A stretch of 64,000 nucleotides of DNA from Cladobotryum mycophilum (Eukaryota > Ascomycota > Sordariomycetes > Hypocreales > Hypocreaceae): NCBI GenBank assembly GCA_036429605.1, contig JAVFKD010000004.1, positions 2,852,001 through 2,916,000 of the forward strand. Direction: 5' to 3'. Within the stretch, counting starts at the first letter, position 1. Every line of letters starts with the position of its first letter. The position numbers and the translations under genes are program-made. Positions 1 through 12,607 of the stretch are shown here, piece by piece. Under the pieces are notes generated by a model, which had not been told where the DNA came from, searched no databases, and saw only the letters and a list, made by a program, of their open reading frames with translations.

Positions 1-496
1 GCTGTGGAGCTGCTTCATTACGACAGGATGAGCCTCGAAAGCTCCCAGAACGCGAAACTCTAGAAGCATGAGCAACCGGCGTTTCCTGATGCAAATCTTC
101 CTGGGGCTGAGAACTAGCTGCGGGGACGATATTTAGTGAGTTCGAGGCATTTGCCACGTCCAGCAAAGTCCCCGGGCCTCGGCTGAGTTGAACTACGCCG
201 GCAGCAAGTCGAGAGGCGATAGGCGTGGAAGAATTGCTGGCATTCGGACTGTGAGTCGCAAGAGAGAATTCGAGGAAGGAACCTGGCTTGGAGTAAGCTC
301 CGCAAATATCGGTGGCAGGCGCACGCAAATGCAAGTGATTGGAGTTCCTGGATGCTACAGGTTTTTGGCTATTGTCCGAGGCTACAAAGTAGCCTGCCGA
401 GGAATACATCGTTTGGCCAGCATGTGCGTCATCCTTCTTTTCTCCTGCGGCTTTCTGTTCCTCCAGAATCTGGGAGACGCGGGCTAGAGCAGGTTG
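1..496 (-). CDS. Partial unidentified gene, 3' part off the window edge
   Basis: One minus-strand frame stays open from about 496 to the window edge (165 codons, no stop). At 496 it follows a possible intron acceptor (gatag). The product is polar and rich in Ser, Asn and Ala. It begins near QPALARVSQILEEQKAAGEK, which looks helical, and then becomes low complexity. No domain is recognised and no start codon or upstream exon could be fixed; the region at 500-740 has only short frames without a convincing ATG. An open frame this long by chance is unlikely but possible in GC-balanced DNA. It could be an internal exon of a regulatory protein continuing left of the window. Confidence 0.35.
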
Positions 497-499
497 CTA

Positions 500-1568
500 T
501 CCTATCTCCCGTCGCTTCTCCTGTTCTTGGATGCAGCTTAGCAAGAGACTGGTTATGTGTAATGTCAGCCGAAGACAGGCTGAGACGAACAGAGGATAAA
601 TTTGATAGATTCGACCTCGGGTCCCGCGTCTGACCCGAAGCTTGGGTTTCGAAGATGTCAGAGGGAGGTCTCTCAGGCGTGCGAAATTTGCAGATGTCAA
701 AAAATGGCAGAAACGTCACGATCGTGGAGGACGGCGCCACATGACATGGGATCGGGTGTAGACGATATACTGTATTTATAAAAAAGCTATAATATAATGT
801 CAGAACCGGATGACGGCGGGCGTAAAAAGGAATAGCAAAGTGTGAAAAGGATCTGAGTGAAAGAGATTACGATGCTCAGAAGCAGCTAGCTCGCTGCTTT
901 CAAAAGGGCGATGATCAGTTCTATTGATCTCTAAGGAATTTTTTCCCACATAATATCACCATCTGCTTATACTAGTTTCTAGCCACTATCTAGTAACGAT
1001 CTCGCTGCTTATTCGTGATATCAATCAATGATATTGCAATTTGTCAGTGGCCGCAGCCTCATTTGACCATCGTGACCTTGATCGCCGATCTGTCGAGAAA
1101 AGGCCAGCTAGTTAGCCTCGCAGATTGTGCACATGACATATAACTATTAATTATATATTTATTTACTTTTTTATAATCAAAAACTTAATAGGAGCTTAAG
1201 TATAATTCTAGCTAAACGGCTTAGCATAGACTATTATACTATATTATACTCCGTATATAGGGAAATAAAGTAAAGGAGTGTTTTTAAAAACGACTAGGCG
1301 GCTATTGGCCTGGTGGAAGGACTAGGTCTTTAATACAAGGTAAATCTACGGAGTACCACTTCGCTATTTAATATGTGTTTAGCCACAATCACATCTCTAT
1401 ATTTGCAAAAGCCTTTCCCCTCTTAGGAGCTTTCCGTGAAGGTACTAGTTCTGCGATAAAAAAATCTTTCACAACACAAGACATAACATAAACTTCTACA
1501 CAACTTGTCTTATGATTATATAACAACCTTCTCGCGGCACTCAATCCTAGACACTAAGTTAGTAAGTG
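500..1568. other. Gene-free stretch with AT-rich core
   Basis: No convincing coding frame is seen. From about 900 to 1560 the sequence becomes strongly AT-rich with many TA steps (for example 1135-1260). This resembles intergenic DNA or an old repeat degraded by C-to-T mutation (RIP-like). The 9-mer TACTCCGTA or its complement occurs at 1247 and 1347. The stretch holds the 3' flank of the saccharopine dehydrogenase gene. Confidence 0.5.
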
Positions 1569-3587
1569 TTATAACAGGAAACATGATAATACGAACCCAT
1601 ATTTCTCTCGGAGCTCCCGCATCAATGGGCCATTGATATTTCCACTCAATGGCGCGATAATTCCTCTTTTGTCAATAGTACCATCCAGGACCAGTTTCAC
1701 AGCTGTCGTGCACTACGTCAGCATTAATGAGAATATGGTTAGACGGATGCACTTGCCTACTGCACATGGTGTCCCAACTAAACGGCTCATAGCACTAGGG
1801 CCTGAGGAGCCGAATGGAGCACCATACTCGGAGAGGGTAGAAGTCATAGTTTTCCTAGTGCCATCCTTGTCTTCGATCTCAAATCTGTGTTGAAGGAGCT
1901 TGAGGCGGTCGCGTTAATAATGTTGCTGTAAGATTACAAGACTGGGACATACCACGAAGTCACGCTCTCCCTGCTCGTAAGCCATTTTCTCCTCGAGAAG
2001 TGCGCAGAGCGTGTCCAAGGGGTTGCCATTTGGTGTGATCTTTGAGTCAGAAAGGACACCAACTGCAGCTTCGTGTCAGCGGCGTCAATTTATAACTCTA
2101 AAAGACTTACGCCATTTGAGCCCTGATATTAGTCTCTCTTTATCGTCATGGTCCCTGACGGATGCCTTGGATGTGATCGCCTTCAAGAGATCAGCTTCAC
2201 TTGCTGAAGCAGCACCAAGTATCTTCTGTGTCGCTTCTTTCCAGGGGATTGGTTCCTTGAGGAAGCTTTGCTCCTCATCATTGAGGAAGCCGATGTCCAC
2301 AAGAACATTGACAAAGTCAGGAAACCCTTGGTATCTCAGGGTCTTCACGAGCGAGGCATTAGTATAAATGGACGACAATCGAAGAGTGAGAGCCTTACCC
2401 CGCGGATGATTGTTTCGGCTTCTGGGATGTTGTAGCGCTCTCTGTATGGAGTTGAATCACGGTTTGGATATGCAACGAGTGCGAACCCTGGCTACAAGTA
2501 AGTGCAAAGCATTCGGTGAAGAAGTAGAAGCAGACTCACCTGGGTAAATGTGATACGGTTTGGCGGCACCCATCAAATCTTTTCCGATGCCGCGGTATCA
2601 GCTTAGGGCTAGCCAGCATAGGGCAAAGTAGAGAGAGAAGAGAAGTGGCACATACCTGGACCAGCCACTCGTACCACCTTCCCTCCTTCGTAGAAGCTTG
2701 CCGCGTTTCTAAGAGCAAGCAGAGCCCCTCGAGGTCTTGCAAGATTGAATATCAGTGAGTCATCTAGATAACGAAAATATAGCGATGACGTGGTACGTAC
2801 GACCAGGAGAACCTTGAAGAAAATAGCGTTAGCAAACGTCTCTCGAGGATTCTGGATTAACTTACTTGTAGCCTAATGGATTATCGGAATCTAAGACAAT
2901 TTAGCTCATGTATTCCAGTTCGGAGTCTCCGGCCCTACCTTCAGGAGCTGTCAGGCCGCCGCAATATGAGACAAAGGATCTGATCTTCCCTCCCTCCTGA
3001 TGCACTCGCTCAATGACGGAAACGGCGTATAAATGGTCAATTCCGGGATCGAGCTGAGAATGGTCAGATATTTCTAAGAATAAGAGGGACACGGTAAGAC
3101 TTACACCAATTTCATTCATAACAGTAATGCCTGCATCCTTTGCTTGCTGATCGAGCTCAAGCATGGAAGGGGAGATATAGCTTGTGGTCACGACATGCTT
3201 CTTATATCGAATTGCAGATTTGATGACGGCTGCGTGGAAGGTGTACGGGATCAAACTGATGATAAGATCATGCTGGGCCACCGCAGCGTCAAGAGCGTGG
3301 TCATCCGTGACGTCCAAGGAAATCGGGTTTGCCAGCTCTACACCCTCTGAGAGCTTTGCTGCATTCTCAATCTTCCTGCAAGCTAGAAATGATCAGAGTG
3401 TTGCATGATGTTGTGCGGGGCAACTCATACCGACTGTGACCTCAATGCCAGATTCGGTCAAAATATCAAGCGTCGGTTTCGCAACGAAACCGGAGCCACT
3501 TGAAATAAATATATTAGTCCAAGAAATACTGTAGCTCTAGAATAAGAAAGCGGGCACTTACAGCAACAAAACACGTTGGGAAGCCAT
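1569..3587 (-). CDS. LYS9: Saccharopine dehydrogenase (NADP+, L-glutamate-forming), 12 introns
   Basis: This enzyme makes saccharopine from aminoadipate semialdehyde, glutamate and NADPH in the fungal alpha-aminoadipate pathway to lysine. The first exon gives MASQRVLLL and splices to GSGFVAKPTLDILTESG, the N-terminal Rossmann motif. Later exons give ISLIPYTFHAAVIKSAIRY, HVVTTSYISP, NEIGLDPGIDHLYAV, YCGGLTAPE, NPLGYKFSWSPRGALLALRN and AMSRLVGTPCAV, all family hallmarks in the right order. I place twelve introns, each restoring the frame; the last needs a GC donor (gcaagt, near 1735) and yields CAV-AVKLVLDG. The protein ends REKYGFVLSCFLL, which looks less conserved than usual. About 450 residues is normal for the family. 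Twelve introns is many for a fungal LYS9, so this may be a second, divergent copy. It is divergently placed from the phosphoglycerate mutase gene. Confidence 0.88.
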
Positions 3588-4644
3588 GGTTGCGATAACA
3601 CAAATGCACTGAAATTTGCCGCAGACAGAACGAGGTAAGGCCAGTGCCGTGCCCTAAGGCACGTGCAGATTCCGGGCCCTGAGTCATGTGCAAGTGCTGA
3701 GAAATACTTGGTTAGTCATCCATAGTCTGTTTCCTCATTAGTGGATGAGTTTGTCTGTTGTATCCAGCAAGGGGAGAGATTAAGGTCGTAGTAGCCACCA
3801 AAGAAACTTCGAAGCCCAAATATGAAACTCAAATAATAGTAGTGGACTCGCTGGTTAGTACCGGCCCAGCTATTGATTTACAGCTTACCAGCTTCACTAT
3901 GGCAAGCTCGGACGTGATCCCGTAGTTTCCAACAGCTACGGTCGTACTTCTTCCCTAGCAACGAACCGAGAACGTCAACCGACAGCTTACTCAGGGCCTT
4001 GACTCCGTTGTATGCCCGGGGCCTGGAGTCGGGGCCTGGAGTCAGGGCATGCGCCGGGGTACTGGCACCCGACACTACTACTGTATGTATTGCCAGGCAC
4101 TTACCTCAGGCTGATCACCCACTAGATCACCCTCTGCTCAGATTAAAGCAGCGACAGCTCAGGCTCCGCGCCAGAAACGGATTGGGAATGTAGGAATTGT
4201 CGGGGGTAACTACTGGGTATTGAGGTAGTATAATAGTACTTAGCAAGTAGTAGTGCAAACAGTTCCTTGTTGGGGGTTTGACAATTGGAGTCAACAAAAG
4301 CGGACTGTGGAGATGCTAAGGAAAACCGGGCCGGTGCACAGTGTGAGATCCCAAGGTGTGTCCTTCGATGACATCGCAGCTCGGCAAGCCACCACTAAAA
4401 CAGCCCTGTAATAGGATTATCCATCCGCCATCCCATCGCTATCACTATCAACCCCACCATCAAGTGGCATCCGACGTTGCTGCTGTTTTTCTTTAGTCGT
4501 TGCAAGGATCCTCTTACATCCATAGCTTCATCAAATAACGCACCTACATTTTTTTCTCTTCCGTTTCTTCTTCTCCCATTGCGAATCTACCAAGTCTTTG
4601 AATCCAACTTTGGAGTTCCTCTCTCTCTCGAGCTTCCGCCCACC
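3588..4644. promoter_or_regulatory. Shared intergenic region of LYS9-like gene and iPGM
   Basis: About 1 kb lies between two divergent start codons, so it should hold both promoters. The iPGM side (4430-4640) is CT-rich with long pyrimidine tracts, typical of strongly expressed fungal genes. A short direct repeat, ggggcctggagtc, occurs twice near 4018-4043. No TATA box is clear, and frames here are short and unconvincing. Confidence 0.45.
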
Positions 4645-6581
4645 ATGTCCAACACCGAACACTCCAAGACGGAGCAAAAGGCTTGTCTGAGTAGGTCTTC
4701 CACTCCTCCTCTACCATTGCCCCGCCACGATTCTTCTCCCAATTCTCTTGATCCTGAACCTGCTCGTCCCATCCTACGCCGCGCCATGTCGGCGCCTTCC
4801 AAGGTTCAGACGAGCCCTACTCCAAAACGCCCAGACTACATTCTCACCTGCTGCTTCATTCTTATCTATCTTGAACTGGGGTGGCTAATTCTCTTGCTTT
4901 TGCGCTCTGATAGTCGTCATTGACGGTTGGGGTATTCCTTCCGAAGAGAGTCCCAAGAATGGCGACGCCATTGCCGCTGCCAAGACCCCGGTCATGGACG
5001 CCCTGTCCAAGGATGAGAATGGATTCACCGAGCTCGACGCCTCTTCTCTGGCTGTTGGTTTGCCCGAGGGCCTGATGGGCAACTCCGAGGTCGGCCACTT
5101 GAACATTGGTGCCGGACGAGTCGTCTGGCAGGATGTTGTCCGCATCGATCAGACCATCAAGAAGGAGGAATTCAGCAGCAATGAGGTCATCAAGAAGACT
5201 TTCGAGGGTGCTGCCAGCGGCAACGGACGTCTGCACCTTTGCGGCCTCGTTTCCCACGGTGGTGTGGTAGGCACTATTCTTCCGTACTTGTTCTGCATAT
5301 GTGCTTACACATGTCACAGCACTCCAAGCAGACTCATCTTTACGCGCTTCTGCAGGCTGCCAAGGAGTACAAGGTTCCCAAGGTCTTCATCCACTTCTTC
5401 GGCGACGGCCGTGACACCGACCCCAAGTCCGGCGCTAGTTACATGCAGGAGCTTGTTGACTTTATCAAGGAGCTTGGGCTAGGTCAGATTGCAACCGTTG
5501 TTGGCCGATACTACGCCATGGACCGTGATAAGCGATGGGAACGTGTTGAGATTGCCTTGAAGGGTCTCGTCTTGGGCGAGGGCGAGGCTACCGAGGATCC
5601 GGTGGCCGCCGTCAAGGCCCGATATGAGCGCGGTGGTAGCAAGGATAAGGATGAATTCCTTACTCCCATTATTGTTGGTGGAGATGAGGGCCGTATCAAG
5701 GGCAAGTTTTTTTCATCGCTGATATGAGATAAAATTCTAACACATGTTGCATAGATGACGACACTCTGTATTTCTTCAACTACCGATCGGACCGTTCTCG
5801 ACAAATTACCCAGCTCCTCGGTGACGTCGACCGATCTGTTCTGCCCGATTTCCCCTACCCCAAGATCAACAAGCTTGTCACAATGACCCAATACAAGACC
5901 GATTACCCATTTGAAGTTGCCTTCCAGCCTCAGCGCATGGACAACGTCTTGGCCGAGTGGCTCGGCAAGCAGGGCGTTGAGCAGGTTCACATTGCCGAAA
6001 CCGAAAAGTACGCACACGTTACTTTCTTCTTCAACGGTGGTGTTGAGAAAATCTTCCCTCTCGAAATCCGTGACCAAGATCAGGATCTTGTTCCCTCCAA
6101 CAAGTCTGTTGCAACCTACGATCTGGCCCCTGAAATGTCGGCCGATGGCGTTGCCGATCAGGTCGTCAAGCGTCTCGGCGAACAACGATTCCCCTTCGTC
6201 ATGAACAACTTTGCCCCACCTGACATGGTTGGTCACACTGGTGACTACGAAGCCGCCATTGTTGGTTGTGAGGCTACCGATAAGGCTATCGGCAAGATCT
6301 TGGATTCTTGCAAGAAGGAAGGATACATCTTGTTCATCACTGCCGACCACGGCAATGCTGAAGAGATGAAGTTCCCGGATGGCAAGCCCAAGACAAGCCA
6401 CACTACCAACAAGGTACCGTTGATCATGGCCAATGCTCCCGAGGGCTGGAGCCTCAAGAAGCAGGGCGGTGTTCTCGGTGACGTTGCGCCCACCATTTTG
6501 GCCGCCATGGGCCTACCTCAGCCCGAGGACATGACTGGCGTGTCACTTCTTGCAAGGGACCTTAAGAGGGGTGCCGAGTAA
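4645..6581 (+). CDS. gpmI: 2,3-bisphosphoglycerate-independent phosphoglycerate mutase
   Basis: This cytosolic glycolytic enzyme interconverts 3- and 2-phosphoglycerate using two Mn ions and a phosphoserine intermediate. Exons 4645-4690, 4914-5266, 5320-5701 and 5755-6581 give 535 residues, the normal length. The metal-binding motif VIDGWG (Asp19), the catalytic-Ser motif MGNSEVGHLNIGAG, SHGGVHSKQTHLYALLQAAK, HFFGDGRDTDPKSG, FNYRSDRSRQI and TADHGNAEEM are all present. Intron 1 splits the codon for Ile in ACLIVIDGW. Intron 3 (5702-5754) has a GC donor (gcaagt) and restores IKDDDTL. The start in ccaccATGtcc is the only one that gives the canonical N-terminus. No damage is seen, and this should be an essential single-copy gene. 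Confidence 0.96.
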
Positions 6582-9500
6582 AGAAGAAGACAATGAATAA
6601 ACAGTACAATTTGATTATATGGGTTCGGGAAGTGCAACGCATTGCAAAATTATGGCATAGATTCCATGAGCGATGACAAAACGGGTTTGGAGACATAGAA
6701 ATGACACATAGAAAAGGACTGAGCTTGACCTCGGTATTATGATCTGATAAGATGAAGGTGTCGAAAAATTACAAATAACTTACATAACGGTATACACTTG
6801 AGCCCCGCTTCGATGGTTATACGTATGCCGGGTGGTGAACCTTTGACCGTGTGATTTTTGCCCAATTTATGTACTAGACACCTCGGTAAACAGTTTTGAT
6901 GTAACGATTCTAGAATCCTTCCACGTTGTCTACTCTTTTGGCTGAACACTGTCGATGATTCTCTTTCCTTGCCATGGTGTTGATAGCCCTGGTTTGCCAC
7001 CGGGGAGTCAAAAGGCACCGCCAGTCTGGTAGTGGTGGTGACCAGGAAGTTTTTTTCAACCCCGTTGCTTGCTTAGCTGCCGATACCTCTCGGTATACTG
7101 GTTCCAGGAGACATTTGGGCATCCACTTAGCCACCACTTGGGGCATCGGAGTCTGGATTCCTATAAACTGTCTTTTGGGGGCTAATTATGAGCGACGATC
7201 ACTGAATTATTTCGGTATAGTTCCCGCATATAAAGTACAGTGTGGTGGTGGTAGTACGGGTTTCATTGGGGCTGTCCAGACCGCAGCTTGCATATGTAGA
7301 CAAGTTGATCCACCCACTTCCCTCCTCGGGAGGCCAGCATCCGGAGGCAGCTGACTCAATGTCTTGCTTGATGCCATAATCTACTCATATTATAGTTGGT
7401 CTAAGATGGGACCACTACTAACCGGTGTGTTGTGGGGGGGCAGGGGGGTTTATTGGTGGGCCGGGGCAGAGGCAAGGGCGGGAGGCGTAGATAGACTTTG
7501 AAGAGTTCTCGACTAGATAGTCTTGTTGAAATTCCCAAGTTTGTATCGAGAGATTGGCCAATGAGATGGCCGAGATGGATTAGATCGAGGTCCTCGATGT
7601 GTAATTTTGGTAGGGGTTTCCGAGAATCGCAATGGCAAATACCCAGGGACCCATCGTGGTCATCAAGCAAAAGCAAGATCCTTGCCCGAAGATTAGTGAA
7701 GATTGTTCCATATAGTTGGGGGGACCTCTAGAACGTTCGTGTGGCAAATGCCCTCGTCTGGGAGACCAGGGTTCGGGTCGGGGCCGTTCCGGGGGCCCGC
7801 CAGTTCCGGGTTGTGAACACGTTTCCTTGGTTGAATGTGTTGTGTGTACAGAAAGGAATAGCTGTCGTTGACATACGGCAGGTATGTCACTCCTAATGCG
7901 GTGTCCCCCCCCTTCTCTCTCTCGGAGAGAAAATGTCTGACGCGGCACGACCACTGGAGACCCTCATGGCGTGTGTGCTCGGAAAAGGGTGGCCCATTTG
8001 GAGAAAAACGTGGGAAAGACAAGGAAAACAGAGCGAATGCATAAACCCAGCCTTCAGGATCTGCAGGGTCCTTGCACACCAAAAGCAATCGGTGGCGAAA
8101 CGATGCTGGGGCCCTCCCCCTGCAGGGCAAAGCCTCCTCCCCTTGTCAGGCCCTGAGTTGATCACCACTCGAAATTGTATGTATCGCGAGATTGACAATA
8201 ATGTTGGGTGGTAGTATGTAAAAAGAATGGAAGGATGGGAAAGTTTGGGGGGGGGGGCAAATATCGATATATCTGGATCAAAGCTCTCTCCTTCCCGGAG
8301 GGGGGGGCGTTTCATTTCATTTAGGAGGGGGTGTAAGAGCCTCTGCCCCCATTCTCTCCGATCGAGTCGTTCAATACACCACTCAAAAGGGTTTTTTTTT
8401 ATATACTGGAAGGGATGACTTGCGATCTCCACGATCTGAGCTAAAGATGCGGCTCGCTGAGATCGGGGACGAAAGCTTATCGATTCCAGTGCCACATGGT
8501 GGGGCAGGCCAATCGGAGAGGAACCTCCGAAAACAACTCGTTTTCCTTACTACTAGGTATTGAATACAGTCCGTACAGTATCGGTACATCTTGACAAGCG
8601 CACAGATGTACATTTTGGAAACGAATGCAGAACCAAGATGCAAGAGTTGGTCTACCGCGGGGCCAAAGTTCTGACAGGTTACCACAACAGCCGTAGTTGC
8701 ATGATGTCCGCCCGCCTTTGGAGGGGAGGCTTTTTTCTTCTTCTCCAAATGATGTCCGGGAGAGATTCTTTCCTCGGATCCGAATTGTGGGGGATCCGGG
8801 GTGAGGGGGCCGGCGCCACGTGATTTATCTTGTGATTTCTTTGATTGGCTTTGGCTTGAACCGAAGCTTGTCGCCTTGCATCGAGAATGTTGGAAACCAT
8901 TCGTTGTTGGCCCTACGTAACATGACTCATTACTCGTGATCGTTCGATTTTTCATATTTATTTTTAGATATACAAACGCATTATTACTCTTCACACACGT
9001 TTTCTATCATTGTAGTAGTAGTCATGACTATTTGGTGAGTTGGGTTGAAACACCTCTGAATGCATGCCCTACCTATCATCACGACGGAGCAGCCTCCGTT
9101 GAGGAGTGGGAAAAGGAAACCGGAAAAAATGCGCTCAGATCCCTCGGCAGGGCTACATTAAAAAAGGTCCCATAGTTAGTACATACGTGGCATGTATTTC
9201 ACTTCACCGCTCATGACGGGACGTGTCAGTGGTGACATATAAGTTCTTGCTCCTTCCTCTCTACCTCCTCTCCAACTATCACGACTTTGACGCCAAATGC
9301 TTCGCGAGGCGTGCGCCTGTTCAAGAAATGGGTTATATAATCACGGGACAGATAGCACATGATTTTTAGTCTTGGTTTCACAAGACAAAACCCAAACCAC
9401 AAAAAGGATTCAGCTACGCGGAAAAGGGTTTCATTTCCCAACTGGAAGCGGTCTAGAGCTCTTGGCCAACTCTGCAGACTTTCGTTCCCCGTCCCTTGAC

Positions 9501-11400
9501 CGGCAGCACTCCAGGCTCAATAAGGGCTAGACCGTGACTTCGAACAGACGTCATCTTATGCGCCACGGCCCAAGTTTGCGAAAGGGGTCCCCTGAAGACA
9601 CTGTGCATGGAATCGCACACTGGATCAAGAAGGAGACCTTCTCACGATTCCTCCTTATAGGTTGAGATTGGGTAATGCCTTGCAGATAAGTGTTGGCGAT
9701 GATACACTGCGAATGCATTTGGCCGAGAATTTGAGAGATTATTGTGGAAATCTTGGCTGTCCCAAACAAGCAGGGAGAGAAGAGTGAAAAAATGAACCTG
9801 GTCAAGGTGGCTTGGGGGGATATATGCGATGCATGCATCATTTCACGATTTGGAACTTGAACCCCAGAAAACGGTTTGTCTCGATGACGGCTCAAAACCA
9901 AGATCCATGTCCACTCAGAGTCTGGTACGAACGAAAAAAAGAAAGGGCGAGACGTCCCCGCAATTCGTGACTGGTCAATACCACTAGGTAATTGTCCCCC
10001 TCCACTAACCAAAGGAATCAACTAGAAACACACTCAGGTGTGTCAATAGGCCTATATGATTGGTTGATAGGCATTATGACCAGGATTCTCAAGCAGAGAG
10101 ACCTGTCGTCAGGTGGCACGTCACACCTTACAGGAACGGGCTAGACTCGCTAGGATTGGGAGGAGGAGGAGGAGAGAGAGTGGTTGTTGGCCCAGCCCCC
10201 AAAAAGAGACCACAGAATCTGAAAGAAGCACGTCGGCACCTTGTGCAGCAATAATCGTCACACGGGGGAGACGAGTAAGAAAGAAACAATCAAGTTTTGT
10301 CCTTGTACGGAGTATGTATGCATAGGATACATATGTTCGGAGAATGGGGCATCCGAGCGGGTCATGAATGGATGGGACCCTCGTTTGACTCCCCTCTTCC
10401 CCCTTCCCCTCACCCCGGTGGGCAAGCATGGATGGATGGGGCAGGATGTAGTAGTAGAAGGAAAAGAAAAAAATTGACTTGCGATGGATGGACGGCAGGT
10501 TTTTGCTCTTCATGTCTTGACAGCGGATGCACGCGGCGGGGAGGAGTAGGACTATTGTTCCCTTTAATAGTTAGTAGTAGTGTCGAGGAATGAGGAGAAA
10601 ATAGCTGAAAAGCGTAAGAGGCTCATGATGCACAGTGCCAAACACTGTATGATACTTCTGTCGGTAAACTCTCTCTCCATAATAGGTACCAAGGTGCCTT
10701 GCATGTGCCCGTTGCAACAAAAAAACGAAACGCAGTCAGAGGAGTAAATCGAACCCCGGTTAGTTCACCGGTCGTACGTTCCAAGGGATTCCATCGTACC
10801 TGCTATTCCCTGCTTTATCACCTGGCGCGTAGAGACCCACTATGCTGTGCTTTGCTTTTTGATTTGCTCTGCCTGACGTGGCAGGGTATCTGGTTGGCCG
10901 ACAGAGATTTGGTGAAATTTGACAACCTTTTTTTCCTCCAAAACCTCAAGGGAATGACCCAGTACCTGGAAAATATTCACATTCTCCGCAGCGTTGTGAT
11001 TGCAGAGACACGTACCGAGAGGTCACTCGGCTACAGATGGGTTCACCCTTGGATTGCTTTGCTTGGCTGCAATCTTGGAACTAACTCTGTCGCTACTGCC
11101 TCGTCTGCTGCGCACTACTATACCTAGTAGTCCTCCAGGGCTACAAGGGTAGGTGCCTTCCGGCGCTAAAAGCACCCCACCGGGTGGAGCTATGGCCTGG
11201 CCCTAGCTTCCTAAAGAGACCCTGATTTTCTTGATGGCTGTGCGATAGCTCCGATCTCTGCGTTCTGGGTCTAACGTAGGAATCGAACCCTTCAGAGAGA
11301 GATCAGACCATAGGTGCTGCACGTCGCAACATGCTGCGCGCTCTTCCAACAGAGGATCCACAGCTGGCCAAGTTCTTGATGGTCAGGTCATGGGCTCGCC
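6582..11400. other. Long gene-free region upstream of frq, distal part
   Basis: I find no frame with domain-like content in almost 5 kb. The DNA holds G and C runs (for example 11 G at 8247-8257), GATC-rich patches near 7580, 8350 and 8423, and scattered short frames. Such length upstream is usual for frq in Sordariomycetes, where distal clock elements act at kilobase range. Part may be transcribed as leader or as a non-coding RNA, but the sequence alone does not show that. Confidence 0.5.
8419..8480 (+). promoter_or_regulatory. Candidate distal White Collar binding patch
   Basis: Two CGATCT words occur in direct repeat (8423-8428 and 8432-8437), followed within 45 bp by GATCGG and ATCGAT. 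White Collar complex sites in frq promoters consist of paired GATC/CGAT words. The spacing and the neighbourhood fit, but the sequence lies 4.5 kb upstream of the start codon, so the assignment is inference. Confidence 0.25.
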
Positions 11401-11801
11401 ATCGTTTTCGGGGTCAATAATTGATTGAAACGGAAACTCTCTGCCACCAGTGTGGAAGACCCCTCAACTTACTCCTCTCTCCTCTGAAAAATTGATCAAC
11501 ACTCTTTTTTTTTTTTTTTCTTTTCTTTCCTTCTCTCGCCCCCTTCAGACCCAAGACCCTTTGGAAACCATACCCAGAAAGACCCTACCTCGGATTTCTT
11601 GCCGTAGTCTCTTGCGCGCGCAGCACGCCTCGTAGCACTGCATCATCATCCACAGTCAACACACCTTTTTTATTGCTTCACTCCCATCCCATACCTACCA
11701 CACCAACCAACCCCAATCTTCGCACACACACACCCCCCACCCCCCTTCCCGCTACCCTTTTCCCACTCTCCTTCTTCTCTCCTAGCCAGCCAGTCCATCC
11801 C

Positions 11802-11807
11802 ATGTAA
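11802..11807 (+). promoter_or_regulatory. Minimal start-stop uORF (ATG TAA) in frq leader
   Basis: ATG is followed directly by TAA. A start-stop element stalls ribosomes on the leader. A second identical element occurs at 12667. Function requires that this position is inside the mature leader. Confidence 0.35.
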
Positions 11808-12607
11808 CCGAACCAGAACCAGAAGCATCAACACGAGCTTGGACGATCACATCGGCCGGAGCCCACCTTTTGTCTGTTGAGTAGCGCTATCATCAGGAAC
11901 AATACCTCCCTGTGCCTGCATCCTCTGAGGGCTTCACATCATTTGCCTTCTACCACTGTTCATCATTTTCCCCTCCTCTTCATTTCTGGCCCCGCGTCGT
12001 CGTTGCCATCACCAAAAGCAGAATTGATCCTCTCATACAAACATTGGGGCGTAAACAGACAGCCTCCAACTGACCGGAACGAGCTTGGGATCAATACAGC
12101 TTCGACTGTCACCATCAACCACGTCGCAGCTTTCCCTGTTGATTGCGAATCTTCCACTCTTCGAGCAACAAAGTCCAGCTGCTAGGCCGGCTAAGAATAC
12201 TACCGAATATCCATTCGATTTGATTGCCGGTGTCAGATCACGGCCGCGGTTCACGAGCTGCTTTTTCTCACGCTGCAATAGCAACTCAAAGGGATACACG
12301 GCCTTTGAACTTTTGACGTTGTTATTGTTGTTTGCAGTCAGTCGGCTGCCAATTTCCAACACCCCGCCATCAGAATCAAGGGCGGAACCTACCAAGGCCC
12401 TTTTGCAAAAACCCAACATCGATCAACTTATACGACGAGCAAAACCCTCCGTTTCATCTGCCAATACGTTTAAGCCGCTAATCGACTATTGAAAACAATT
12501 TTTTGGATTGAAATTCGTTTTATTCCAGAAACTGCACACGTTTCAATTCATCATCAACCTCCAAAGCGTGAGTCTCAACTGGTTGCTCGCAGCACTTTTC
12601 TCAGGCG

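Noticed and set aside
5511..6401. Minus-strand frame of 296 codons opposite phosphoglycerate mutase
   Set aside because: Shadow frame; the plus strand carries all catalytic motifs.
10745..10790. TCGAACC word upstream of frq, considered as a tRNA T arm
   Set aside because: No paired stems or other tRNA parts nearby.
11270..11360. Minus-strand tRNA-like segment (GTTGGAAGAGCG ... GGGTTCGATTCC)
   Set aside because: D-loop-like and T-loop-like words are present, but the acceptor strands do not pair and the T stem has mismatches. At best a decayed tRNA.
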